From contig NC_081414.1 in assembly GCF_030272615.1 (NCBI RefSeq), positions 815,960,396 to 816,024,395 of the forward strand: a stretch of DNA of 64,000 nucleotides. Reading direction: 5' to 3'. This stretch comes from Cryptomeria japonica (taxonomy: Eukaryota; Streptophyta; Pinopsida; Cupressales; Cupressaceae). Positions 51,642 to 62,513 of this stretch are shown here, piece by piece. How positions within the stretch are numbered: position 1 is the stretch's first letter; each line of letters opens with the position of its first letter. The position numbers and the translations under genes are program-made. Under the pieces are notes generated by a model. The model had not been told where the DNA came from. It saw only the letters and a list, made by a program, of their open reading frames with translations, and did no database searches.

Positions 51642-52465
51642 CCTTAGGAGACCACATGACCCCTTAGAGCACCACATTAGGGTTATATGGTGTCGTTAGG
51701 GGTCATATTATGTCCTAAGGGGTCATATTGTGTCCTATGGTCCCTCAGGACACCATATGGTGTCATTATGGGTCGTATGGTGTCTTTAGGCTCATATGGT
51801 ATCTTGTGACCCCTTAGGATACCATATGACCCCGTAGGTGTCGTTAGAGGTCATATTGTGTCCTATGACCCCTTTGGACACCATATGACCCCTTACGACA
51901 CCATACGGTATCGTTATGGGACGTATGTTGTCCTTAGGGGTCATATGGTATCATGTGACCCCTTAGTACACCATATGACCCCTTAGGTGTCGTTATGGGT
52001 CATATTGTGTTATAAGGGGTCATATTGTGTCATATGAACCCTTAGGACACCATATGAACCCTTAGGTGTCGTTAGAGGTCATATCATGTCCTAATGGGTC
52101 ATATAATGTCCTATGACCCCTTAGGACACCATATGACCCCTTAAGTGTTGTTATGGTTCATAATGTGTCCTTAGGGGTCATATTGTGTCCTACGACCCCT
52201 TAAGACACCATATGACCCCTTATGACACCATATGGTGTCGTTATGGGTCGTATGGTGTTTTAAGGGGTAATATGGTGTCCTATGACCCTTGGGACACCAT
52301 ATGGCCCCTTAGGTGTCAAATTTTGTAAGCAGTATTGGCACTGCATTTTATTTTATAATAATGGTTCATCTTGCCACCTCAAGACACCGTATGACCCCTT
52401 AGGAAATCATATGCTTGTAAAGGGTCATGTGGTGTTATGTGGGGTCCTAAGGGAGGGTAAGTGCA
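51100..52465. repeat. Palindrome-rich satellite array in a larger triplicated unit
   Basis: Direct and inverted copies of CATATGACCCCTTAGGACAC alternate for more than 1 kb. Perfect 16-bp palindromes GACACCATATGGTGTC occur at 51749-51764 and 52224-52239. A larger unit beginning TTTGTAAGCAGTATTGG and ending in GA repeats recurs near 51134, 51446 (as CTATAAGTAGTATTGG) and 52321. GA-rich stretches lie at 51295-51420 and 51604-51639. Confidence 0.85.
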
Positions 52466-53330
52466 TAAAGATGGTGGTCAAAAAGGGGGGTATAAGTGAA
52501 CACTTTTTTTCTGAAATCAGGTGAACCTGAACTTAGAGGCAAAATTTGAAAGTCATCCACTCAAGATATGAAGATAATCAAAGAACAAATATTGTAGTAC
52601 TCTAAATCTAGTTTCCAAACTACTAAACTTTTTCAAAATTGGATAAGATTAAGGGGGTCAAATCCTTCACGCATGAAAAACTGACCCTGTTTTTTTTCTA
52701 AAAAACATAACATTGTGTCTGACGTGCGCATCAAAAAAGTCATAGTTAGATTTAGTATTTTGACAAATCCTTTGGTAGAAAGATAGTTAAGAGTGTGCAC
52801 TAGAAGATGTGTATTTTTTTGTAATTTTTTGTTGAGTGTTTTTTTTTTAATGATTTTTCCAATCGAGCACATCCTGAAAATTTGGTACCTATTCGTGCGT
52901 GAAGCATAAGTTGCACTAAACAAATCGAAAATACAATTATTTTTTTTTAAATTGTAAAGAATCAAGTGCACTACAATAATATATAAAAAAAATTAAATTT
53001 GGATATGTATATCAAAAGTTATTCAAAAATGGTGCACCTATGTCTATGAGAACTATGGAGACACTAGTAAAAGGAATTCAATAATAATATGTTATTGTTG
53101 TTCAAATTGAAAAAAAATTATATGGTTAGAAAACTCAGAAGATGGGTGAAAATACGGTGGCAATTTTAGAAATACCCACTTTATGAAGTGTAAACCTGAT
53201 GATGACAAAGTCGATAAACCAAGTTGATAAAATAAAACACGTCAAAAATGAGAGAAATGAAGGGAAATCAAAATTCCAATCCGTAGCTTTGTCATCCAAG
53301 CCTATTTCCAAGCCTAAAAAGTCAAAAGCA
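52466..53330. other. AT-rich spacer between the satellite and the copy B upstream region
   Basis: No convincing gene. Minus-strand frames at 52633-52971 and 53135-53389 have no recognisable domain. Confidence 0.45.
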
Positions 53331-53569
53331 CGTACGGGGTATTTATAGTGTAAGAAGCGCATACGCGCGTGTTTCCCATTAAACAACACATACGCGCTAT
53401 TGTATAATATGATATTCTATGTATAATATGTGTATATTCATATAATATATGTAATATATAATATGTGTATAATATGACATTGTATATATAATATGTTTAT
53501 ATACATATAATATATTAAACATATATATACACATATAAGTGTATCGTCTCTCCCTCTCAAACGCATACA

Positions 53570-53570
<1 letters not shown>
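53331..53570. repeat. CpG-rich units and AT-rich repeats before copy B
   Basis: GCACGTACGGGGTATT, AAGCGCATACGCGCG and CACATACGCGCTATT lie at 53330-53402. Next come repeated ATAATATGTGTAT phrases to about 53545. The CpG-rich units resemble those right upstream of the copy B gene. Confidence 0.65.
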
Positions 53571-53626
<56 letters not shown>

Positions 53627-53850
53627 CCCTTCTCCCTTCCTCCATACCCCATCCCTCTTTCTCTTCTTATCTCCCTCCATACCCCACTGCAACTGTGTCT
53701 GCACTTCTATAGAAGTAAGTGAATTTATTTCTTATCTGCAACTTCCTCTTTGGTTTTTATCATGTATTCTCTCCCTCCCTCTACCTCTCCCTTCCCCCCA
53801 TGTTATCTCCCTCTCTCCCTCTCCCCTCTCCTCTCCCTCTCTCTCCCTCT

Positions 53851-53906
<56 letters not shown>

Positions 53907-54031
53907 TCCCTCCTTCCCTCTCTCCCTCTCTCTACCTTCCCTCCCCCTCTTCTCTCCCTCTCTCCCTCTCTCTACCTCTCCCTTCCCCCCATGTTCTCTC
54001 CCTCTCTCCCTCTCTCTCCCTCTCCCCTCTC

Positions 54032-54070
<39 letters not shown>

Positions 54071-54232
54071 TCCCTCTCCCCTCTCCTCTCCCTCTCTCCC
54101 CCTCTCCCCTATCCTCTCCATCTCTCCCTCTCTCTCCCTCTCTCCCTTGCCCCTCTCCTCTCCTTCTCTCTCCCTTCCCCCCTCTTCTCTCCCTCTCTCC
54201 CTCTCCCTTCCTCCATACCCTTTCCATAACTT
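53571..54232. repeat. Long polypyrimidine (CT)n/(CCCT)n array
   Basis: The plus strand is almost pure pyrimidine at 53571-53665 and 53765-54230, the mirror in type of the purine array at 50128-50656. Coding frames of 159-194 codons are pure S/L/P repeats and not genes. A short non-repetitive break with the phrase TGCAACTGTGTCTGCACTTC (53687) resembles the copy B leader at 54461. Confidence 0.95.
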
Positions 54233-54721
54233 TTTTAAGGCTTATTAGTGCGTACACGGTACTTTTTACTCATAAGCGCGTACACGGTACTTATTACTCA
54301 TAAGCCGAGAATATCGTTGGGCTTGCCAACATTTTATAGCCTAGCAGCGCGTATGCGGTTATCAATGTAGCGCGTACGCGGTTTATAGACATAGTTTTAG
54401 TTGCCCAAGAGCCTCAACAACCTCAAAAGAAGTTTTTGAGGTCGTTGAAGGCCCCATTGGAACTGTGCCTGCACTTCTATCACTGTTGTATACATAAAAG
54501 TAAGTGAATTTTTTGTTTTTTGCATGATTTCAAATGATTGAATTGTTGTTTTTATTAGTTTTTTGTTTTTGCATGGTTTCAAATGATTAAATTGTGATTT
54601 TTTAATAGTTTGATTCCAAAAAATAGTGATAAGATGCATACTTATGGTTATTTATTTATTTTTGAACTTTTCTTTACATATATATGTAATATGATTCTAT
54701 TTAGGTCAACCAATCTCAACC
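54233..54721 (+). other. Leader of DNA-transposon copy B with CpG-rich units
   Basis: Units such as GTGCGTACACGGTACTT, AGCGCGTACACGGTACTT, AGCGCGTATGCGGTTAT and AGCGCGTACGCGGTTTA occur at 54248-54382. The segment at 54405-54490 aligns inversely with copy A. The coding frame starts at 54722. Confidence 0.65.
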
Positions 54722-56456
54722 ATGGGAAAGAACAAGCGAGGAACGATGGAACAACGAGAGGCTCAAAAGGAAAGACAAAGGCAGTGTATGAAGAAATTGC
54801 ATGACATAAGAACAATGGGAGAAGAAGGTATGTCAACCTCAACATCTCAATTCGATTTACCAAACGAATATAATGCACCTAATGCAATTGAAGAAGAAAC
54901 ATTTGATAATTTACCGTTTGAACCCAATGCAATTGAAGAAGATACCGCATTGAATAATCAATTAAATGATGAACATATTACACCTTCTCTACTTGATGAA
55001 TTGAATGTACATAATACACCGATGTTAACACCTCCTAGAATCATTCGTAGGAAACCAAAGTATCTAATTGACATTGATGAGAATATATTGAAGTCAATGC
55101 CCAATAAAATGAATGAACGAACTTGTAGGAGAATGGTTAAAAGAATATGGCAAAACAATTTTAAAAACTTAAATCAAACCGCAAGATGTCAATTAATTGT
55201 TCAACTGATTAAAAATTTGAATTTTAGAGAGACAATGAAAATTCTAGGCCTAAGATCATCTGAAAGTAACAGTGAAAGAACTATTGTCAAAAATCTATTT
55301 GATGCATATCAATCCATTGGTTCAAAATCACGTAGTAAAGATTCTAATGCTACTCGACGCGTCACTACATCAACCATAATGAGCAAGAAAATAAAAAAAG
55401 ATCGTTTGATAAGCAAAACAAGTAAGTCATTGAAAGTTAGTAGAACAACATTAAGTAAAGAATTAAAGAGGCAAGAACAAATAGAGGAACCTAACAATAA
55501 TTCTCTTTGGGCATTCTCGGGTAGACTACCACGCAAAGACAAGGTCGTTGTAGATGCACTAAAAACATTAATTGAAATTTTTTGGCATGACAACACAAGA
55601 GTATCACCCAACCAAAGAGATGTTGTTAGAAGGCGAATTGGGTCTAAAAATCGTGAGCCCCATGTGAAACACTATTTGGATAATTTTATGAAAGATTCCT
55701 TCAAAAGTTTCCTCAAATAAAAATTTCTCAAAGATTTTTTGAAATGGCAAAACCTTTTTATATTAAGATTAATCATGTACGCACCACATGTTGTTGTAGG
55801 ATGCATATTGAATTTTCCATGCATTATGATATTTTTCGTCATATTTGTTCTACTTTGCACACTAACGATGTTTTGCAGGAATGTAATATACAAGCACCTC
55901 CTAAGTCGGCAAGAGAATTTATTTCAAGTGTGTTATGTAATAGACATGATGGTTGCATTTATTATAAGATACCTTGTTTGGAGGGTTCTTGTTCTATATG
56001 TGGTGGTTTGCAACGTTTACCAAGATGCATACATTTGGAGAGCACACATGAAATTGGTACAAAACTAGTTTCTTTTGGAAAATACAAGACAGTCACATAT
56101 GGAGTTAAAGATGGAAAAGATTTGAAGAGATGTAAGCTAGTGAAAAATGATATATGTGTAGCTCAATTTATGAAAATGTTTCAAGAGAAACTAGTTTATG
56201 AGTACATAGAGTTTGATGGTTAGATGAGCAATTCAAGTTGTGTAAGGACACATTTCCTCTTGGCACCATTGTCTCTATCGTTGATTTCGCTGAAAAATAT
56301 ACTCTACAACTTCAAAATGAAGTGCAAACCATTAATTATCACTCTACACAAGTTTCTATTTTTGTACACATAGCATTCATGCATGTAGATGATAGCACAG
56401 AGGAGGATAGAAAGGTTGTAAAAGAGTATCACTTCTACATAAGTGATGATCGTACT
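54722..56456 (+). pseudogene. DNA-transposon copy B, DDE-type transposase gene truncated by E3
   Basis: The first frame (54722-55720) starts MGKNKRGTMEQREAQKERQRQ. It has an acidic region with the repeated phrase PNAIEE, the segment KPKYLIDIDENILK, a basic helical part (CRRMVKRIWQ, KKIKKDRLISKTSKSLKVS) and SPNQRDVVRRRIG. A frame change after 55720 leads to MAKPFYIKINHVRTTCCCRM (55744), a cysteine pair CSICGG and SFGKYKTVTYGVKDGK. After a stop at 56221, FKLCKDTFPLGTIVSIVDFAE and EYHFYISDDRT follow, where E3 interrupts. The aspartate of IVDFAE could be the first catalytic residue; the rest of the catalytic region is missing. I recall similar repetitive transposase-like proteins in plants but cannot name the superfamily. 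Confidence 0.65.
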
Positions 56457-57846
56457 TGTAGTCACACAAATCGGTCCAGCTTAATTAAATAAATATTCGC
56501 TATTTATTTGATTAAAAATCCACTAGCCACCAGTTAATTAAATTAATATTTAATTAATTCATCTTAAAACATTCTCCTATTAATTAAATAAATTATTCAA
56601 TTTATTTTAATTAAATCATTAAATCAAATTCAAATCAATTAAATAAATAAAATCTATTTATTTAATAAAATCCCCCTATTCCTCTTTTAAATAAATTAAA
56701 TAAAACATTTATTTAAATCATTATCCCCCCCCCCCCACTTGCATTTTCCTACAAATGCAACTTGCACACATTTATTGAAATAAATGAATTTTTATTTTAA
56801 TAAAATCCTATTTTCCCTCACCCACCAAATCCACTTGCAAAATATAATCCCCTTCTAGATTCTTCTAACCTCTTCCTAATTAGCCTAATCCATCCCCTAA
56901 TTATTGTCACATTCCTAAGCAAAATGAAGTCACTTCTCAAAGACTCCAAAGTCTTTGAAAAGCATTTAATGCTTTATGTGTTCAACAAATTAACCCCCAA
57001 AGTCTTCCAAGACCACTAATGGCTCTTACATGACCATTTATGGCTCTTACATAACCATTTATGGTTATTTCAAACTTGTCCCCCCAAACATTTATTGTTT
57101 TGACCATATTCATCCATTTCACATTTGCACAAGAGTTTATCCATTGGATAAAAGCTTTATTCTTTGAATAAAGAGTTTATTCATTCAACCAACCTTGACT
57201 TTAAATCCCAAGGTCATATCAGGCATTTAATGCTTATTTCCTCTCCTCTCAACCTATCTCACATTGACACTTGTCATCCTGGGATTGGGTTGAAAGCCCT
57301 CACATGGATTTGAAATCATTCAATCGTGACCCTTGTTGAGATTGCTCAATCTCAACCATCCATTGCTCCATTTTTCCTATAAATAGAGCCCATTTCTTCA
57401 TAATCCAGATCCTGAAAACTTGCATGCATTTAAGCTATAGGCATTTTTAGAGAGCATTTTAGCATAGTCAACTGATATCTTATCATTGTGGATAAAATAA
57501 ATCATTTTAGCATCCATAGCATAGTGTTAGCTTTTCATTTCACATTTAGAGCTATACTACAATCTCAATCCTCCATAAGCATCCATAGTGCAAAAAGTTG
57601 CTGAGAGCTACACTATTTTGGAACTTGGAGAGGAGAGGAACAAGGGAGAAAGAAATTAAGAGCATGTTAGGAGGTATTTGGAGATGCCTCATCATGTTTG
57701 CTTTGATAGTTAAATATGCTTTCATGTTTTTAGTGTCTCTCTTGGTATGCCTTTTTAGATTAGTTTTTGATTGACTAACACTAGCGGTTCCGTGTCTTTT
57801 GTGTTATTTACCATTTGCTAACCTTGTGCCATTTAGGAGGGCATCA
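56457..57846 (+). repeat. E3 5' LTR with TATA box
   Basis: 1390 bp, ending GGGCATCA; shorter than the 1871-bp E2 LTR, which carries extra duplicated blocks. TATAAATAG at 57378-57386. AT-rich inverted repeats fill the first 350 bp, and a run of C lies near 56727-56739. Confidence 0.93.
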
Positions 57847-57848
57847 TT

Positions 57849-57868
57849 TGGTGAACCCGACGTGAATC
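57849..57868 (+). other. E3 primer binding site (tRNA-Trp)
   Basis: TGGTGAACCCGACGTGAATC matches E2 and the 3' end of tRNA-Trp; the following bases (CAAGCACC) no longer match the tRNA. Confidence 0.75.
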
Positions 57869-57929
57869 CAAGCACCAAAAACATATCATTTTTTTTTACT
57901 AACATTTCTGATTGTTGAAATTGTCACAC

Positions 57930-58175
57930 AGGTTGCGCTTTAGCGCTATTGAACACGTTTCAGCGCTACCGTCATTTATGTTTTTAGTGTTATTGTTCTT
58001 ACAATAGCGCTATTGACAAAATTTCAGCACTTTTGCAACTGTTTTAGCGCTTTGGTAGTTCTTCTAGCGCTATTGAAAAACTTCTAGCGCTTTTGGCCTC
58101 TCTGTCTCTCCCCTTCTTTAAGCGCTTTTGTGTTAAGTAGGGCCTCTGCTTAAACACAGACTAGCGCTATTGTAA
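57930..58175 (+). repeat. AGCGCT-motif array in the E3 leader
   Basis: About ten units of the form TTCTAGCGCTATTG or AGCGCTTTTG lie at 15-40-bp spacing; the core AGCGCT is palindromic. It is a cleaner version of the E2 array at 37366-37520. Confidence 0.8.
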
Positions 58176-58799
58176 CAGAGTGTCGTCCAAATCGCCTTGT
58201 AACCACAAAAATGGAAATTCTTGGGCTTGTGGAAGCCCCCCTTGAACATCGATTTTACTAACACGTTTTTGTTTGTGCAGGTTAAAAAGTCACCATAAAA
58301 ATCACAAACTTGTCTTTTGGTGCTTAAAAACTTGACAAAACACAAAATTGTATCGCTTTCTAGTTAGGATAAATTGTCTTTTGGTGCTTAAAATCAACAA
58401 ACAAATTTGCTTTCTTTGCATCAAACTTAAAAATCACAAGCCACACTTCAATTTTGGGCAAATAAAAAGAACAATCCACTCATTTAGATTTTTGCAAAAC
58501 AAATTTTACTTCAAGCAAACGTGTTTTCCATTAAGTTGACCAGGATTTTCGAATTCTAGATTACAAAACACATTGCCTTTGAAGTTAAAAAGAATACCAT
58601 GGCTGTTGGAGCAACATCTCCAAATAGTTAGATCACATTTGCAATAATGGATTAAAAAGAACAAGTGTTTTACATGTTTGGCACACTTGTGCACAAAGGT
58701 CAGTCGAGTGGTCCTACCTCTAACACACACTATCCTCTCCCTTGGCTTTCGTGGTCCTAGGTGCAAGAGAAAAGTGTTAGTAACACTCAAAATTTTATC

Positions 58800-59075
58800 T
58801 TTTTAAGAGAGGCCTGCCAAGGGATCGATACTCTTGGGAACGACCTCAAGCGGTAAATCTTTCGAGCCGCTATAGAAATCAGGTGAGAGCGAAAGCTGTA
58901 GCCTTGGGTATAGCTGTTCCTACAGTGTAACTGGCCGAAAGGACAAATGGGCCCCTCCACTAGTTACAAGGCTCTTAAGTGAGTCACTGTAGAATGAACT
59001 TATGTCCAAAAACATCGAACATGACTAAACACCTTTAAGTAGTAGCCCACCCGTTCTATTGATTGAGGATATTTG
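58800..59075 (+). other. Conserved, probably structured leader block of E3
   Basis: Counterpart of E2 38290-38570, almost identical. The AGCGG/CCGCT and CTGTAG/CTACAG stems are preserved. Confidence 0.45.
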
Positions 59076-59639
59076 CGATATAATTTAGTGCAAGAGCATA
59101 GATGGTTTTGCTCCCAAGATACTCACCATACATATTTCCTTGAGTAGAAACATAGCTTTTTGAAAAGTCACTTGTGGATCATCTATTTGTTATGCTCGTG
59201 CAAGACTTAGTATATCACATCCTTACCTGCCAAGGCGGGATTCATAAGGTATGTAGTACCAAAGTCGAAGAAATATCAAGATGTGGGCTAAATTTATCAC
59301 AACTGGCCATTTGACCTTAGGGATAAAAAGTGTTTGAAGTGTGTTCGTTTTAAAGACCAAGTGCAAATTGAGCTGACTTCAAGCTTTGGAAATACACCTT
59401 AAAAATACATCTAAAGGAAGGGTCATATACAAGTCCAAGGATTGGGTTGATCTAGACCCATCCTCAATTGTGCCTTGTAGGCAACATTCTTGTGTTTGTG
59501 TGCTTGCTTTGTTTTCTTGTCAAAGAAAAATCAGAAAAATCACTTCCAAAAATAAAGTATTCATCCAACCAAACATTTCTCAAAACAACCAAACACATCA
59601 AAAACAAAGTGCAAACAACAAAAAAAAAATCAAACCTTT

Positions 59640-60023
59640 ATGACCATTCTTCACATCTTGCGAAAGAAGAAGCGTCATCAGAATATCAACTTGAAAAGAA
59701 GACCATTGAGCTCAAAGGCTTTGATCAAAAGGAGGAAATTCTTCTATATTAATAGACAAATCTTTGTCTCACATAGAGTCTTTCTACATCGTATGCATCT
59801 CTACCTTCAAAGCAAAACAAACGAACTTGATTCAGAATCATTGAACCGCAGAACTTTTATGCAATATAGAGCTCTGAGTTATCGCAAAAACCAAGGAGGA
59901 AAGATTAATCCCAACTTCTTCCCAAATGTCTGTATCACATACAACACAGCTCGAGAAATACCACCAAAACCCGAAAGGGAAGAGATAGAGTTTGTCCCAT
60001 TTGTGACACAAAGTTTTTATTGA
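59640..60023 (+). CDS. 127-codon leader ORF of E3
   Basis: Equal in length to E2 39164-39547, with the same start context (TTTATGACC) and the same C-terminal FVTQSFY. The basic RRKFFYINRQIFVSHRVFLHR core is unchanged, while the region before the C terminus varies. It ends 447 bp before the gag ATG. An overlapping frame (59468-59752) is also open but ends earlier and at a different place than in E2, so this frame is the better candidate. The function is unknown. Confidence 0.5.
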   Translation: MTILHILRKKKRHQNINLKRRPLSSKALIKRRKFFYINRQIFVSHRVFLHRMHLYLQSKTNELDSESLNRRTFMQYRALSYRKNQGGKINPNFFPNVCITYNTAREIPPKPEREEIEFVPFVTQSFY

Positions 60024-60470
60024 AGTTAAAAACATTTTCATCCATCATCTCACTCATACATCATCACTTCATCATCAATCCGTCCCAACTCTCAAAACAT
60101 TAAGAGGTTATTGTTCCAAGTTCTCTTTTAGATATTGCTTGAAATCAAACACTTCACATCACTTTTTAGATTGTTTCTACATCTAGGATAAGCTCATCCT
60201 AAGAGACACATCTACGCAGGTTAAAACTAGTTCATGAGTGAATCCTCTCATTACTAGGTAGTTCAATCTGTAACACATCTCAGATTTCTCTACACCTTAT
60301 CACATCAAATCTTATCAAACAAACAAGCAATTCAAAGAAGGAATTTCGGTTACATCTACCTTAAATTGTTAGAGATCCACATGCAACACAATTCACCAAT
60401 CATCAATCTCTCATTTCATCAAAAACTCATCATCATTTTCATGCAATTTCAACAAAGACTTATAAACAAA

Positions 60471-62513
60471 ATGGCTCAAACCCGATCACAGTCGCGACAA
60501 CAAGAAATAGAAATAGAAGAAGAAGAAGAGGAAAATCTCAATGAATTCCAAGAAGCACTTGGAGGAAATGCGAATGACGAAAACCCAAGTACTCCTACTC
60601 CTGCAACAATAGAAAGGGCTCAGCATAACCCTCTCTTTAACAGCTTGTTTGACGAAATACTCAGGAGCAATGCGGATGCTCACTTCTTAAAACTCGCTCA
60701 AGAAGGAGCCAAACTCCCCTCAGACTTTGATCTTGCCCAATTAAGACAAGCATCAGAAAGGCAAAGTCGCCATGAAGAGGAAAGAGGTAGAGATCCCATT
60801 AGATATAACATTCCTCGAGGTAACCCACCACCTCCTCCTCCAAATGAAATGGAGATGTTGCAGCAACAAGTCGAGAATCTCGCCCAACAACTTCATAGTG
60901 GTGTCAAGACTAACCAATTCTCACTCAATGACATCTGTCCCTATCCTTTTGATAGGAATCTTTATATGCCAACCTTTCTAAGAGGATTTGAAACACCCAA
61001 ATTTGAAAAATATAGGGGAAAGGGAGATCCTCGTGATCATGTCAGAGAATTTCATTCCGCTTGTCTTGAAGTGGCATATGAAGACACCTACCTAATGCAC
61101 CTTTTTCCCCAAAGCTTGGGAGGAACAACCACATCATGGTTTTCCCGACTACCAGGTGGCATTAGAACATTTGAGGAACTCATCCAGAAGTTCCTAACTC
61201 ATTACTCTCATAACATTGAACGCGACATCACCATGGCTGATCTGTGCAACACCAAACAAAAACTAGGTGAACAATTCTCAGTATTCCTGCAACAATGGCG
61301 TCAAATGTCTAGCAGATGTTCTCTTCAGTTACCTGAACGAGAACTAGTGGAAATATTCATTTCCAACTTAAACGAAGAAATGGAATTTCACTTGGATGTC
61401 AAAGACACAGACTCTTTTAATGATATGATCACCAAAGGTTTAAAATGTGAACGGGCACTCATCAAGAAAGGACTCATCAAAATCTTTAATGAACCAAAAG
61501 ATGGTCCTCGCCCACGCTTCAACAACGATAAACCAAACTTCTGGAATAAAAACAAGAATATCGTCAATGATGGGGTTGTCGATGCCCGGACTATCCAAAA
61601 TGCACAACCTATGGTTCGGTTTGCAGGACAAAATCCTTTGCCTCAAAACAACACAAATGTTCCTTCTAATCAAGGTCACATCACATCTCATGATGAACCT
61701 AGACCTCGTCAACAAAAACAGAAACGCACCTACACTCCCTTAGGGGAACCCATTGAAACAGTATTGCGACAACTCATTTCTCAAAATTTGGTCACTCTAC
61801 CTAAACTATCAAACTATGAACCTCAGGTCAAACCGGCATGGTGTAGAGATACTGAACACTGTGAATTCCATCAAGGAAGAGGGCACAAGACAAGTAATTG
61901 TCACCGATTGAAAGATCTCATTCAGGATCTTATTGATCGAGGAGAAATTGAAATTGAAGGACATGACCCAAAAACAACAAATAATGATCATCTGATGTTC
62001 AAAAATCCACTTCCATCACAAGATCAAAGGGGTCCTTCCACTTCTAGGCGAGGCACTGATACCACATATTATACACAAGCTGCGTATAATTACACTGTAA
62101 ATCATCTGTATGATGCCAATGAACAATTTGCAACCATAACCTTCAAAAATCCCAACTCAAATTGCAATGTTGTTACGCATCGCGACAAAGTTACCATCAA
62201 GGCAGCTCCACAAGGCACTACCTCCATCCCAAAGCAGTACAATCTTGTGGAACAATTAGACAAAACACCTGCGCTTATATCCATTTTAGAGCTATTGCGC
62301 CTATCGCCCTCTCATAAAACTATCTTGGATCAAGCAATCCAAGAGGCGTCAGTCCCTGCAAATCTGAATACAGACCAATTTCAAGCCATGGTTGGAAGTC
62401 TAAAGTCATCACCTTGTCTCACTTTTTCCGAAAGTGACAACTCTTCCTTCCAGCAACCGCATAACGCCTCACTCCACATCGAAGGATTTATTAACCAGCA
62501 TAGGATCAAGTGA
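60471..62513 (+). CDS. E3 gag
   Basis: The ATG at 60471 (MAQTRSQSRQQEIEIEEEEE) is preferred over the ORF limit at 60366 because E1 gag starts with a similar MVETRLQKSRR segment. The gag domain follows (CPYPFDRNLYMPTFLRGFE, YRGKGDPRDHVREFHSACLE, FPQSLGGTTTSWFSRLPGG), then a finger CEFHQGRGHKTSNCHRLK, a conserved LVEQLDKTPALISILELLRL segment and the junction to protease. The frame ends in TGA at 62511-62513, where E2 has CGA (AAGCGAGTC against AAGTGAGTC). The stop is therefore a C-to-T change at a CpG that separates gag from protease-pol. Gag protein itself would be complete. Confidence 0.88.
   Translation: MAQTRSQSRQQEIEIEEEEEENLNEFQEALGGNANDENPSTPTPATIERAQHNPLFNSLFDEILRSNADAHFLKLAQEGAKLPSDFDLAQLRQASERQSRHEEERGRDPIRYNIPRGNPPPPPPNEMEMLQQQVENLAQQLHSGVKTNQFSLNDICPYPFDRNLYMPTFLRGFETPKFEKYRGKGDPRDHVREFHSACLEVAYEDTYLMHLFPQSLGGTTTSWFSRLPGGIRTFEELIQKFLTHYSHNIERDITMADLCNTKQKLGEQFSVFLQQWRQMSSRCSLQLPERELVEIFISNLNEEMEFHLDVKDTDSFNDMITKGLKCERALIKKGLIKIFNEPKDGPRPRFNNDKPNFWNKNKNIVNDGVVDARTIQNAQPMVRFAGQNPLPQNNTNVPSNQGHITSHDEPRPRQQKQKRTYTPLGEPIETVLRQLISQNLVTLPKLSNYEPQVKPAWCRDTEHCEFHQGRGHKTSNCHRLKDLIQDLIDRGEIEIEGHDPKTTNNDHLMFKNPLPSQDQRGPSTSRRGTDTTYYTQAAYNYTVNHLYDANEQFATITFKNPNSNCNVVTHRDKVTIKAAPQGTTSIPKQYNLVEQLDKTPALISILELLRLSPSHKTILDQAIQEASVPANLNTDQFQAMVGSLKSSPCLTFSESDNSSFQQPHNASLHIEGFINQHRIK

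Noticed and set aside
52633-53389. Minus-strand frames of 112 and 84 codons
   Set aside because: No domain or conserved context; AT-rich DNA gives such frames by chance.
53719-54303. Frames of 158-194 codons over the CT array
   Set aside because: Same reason; low-complexity repeat without start context or domain.
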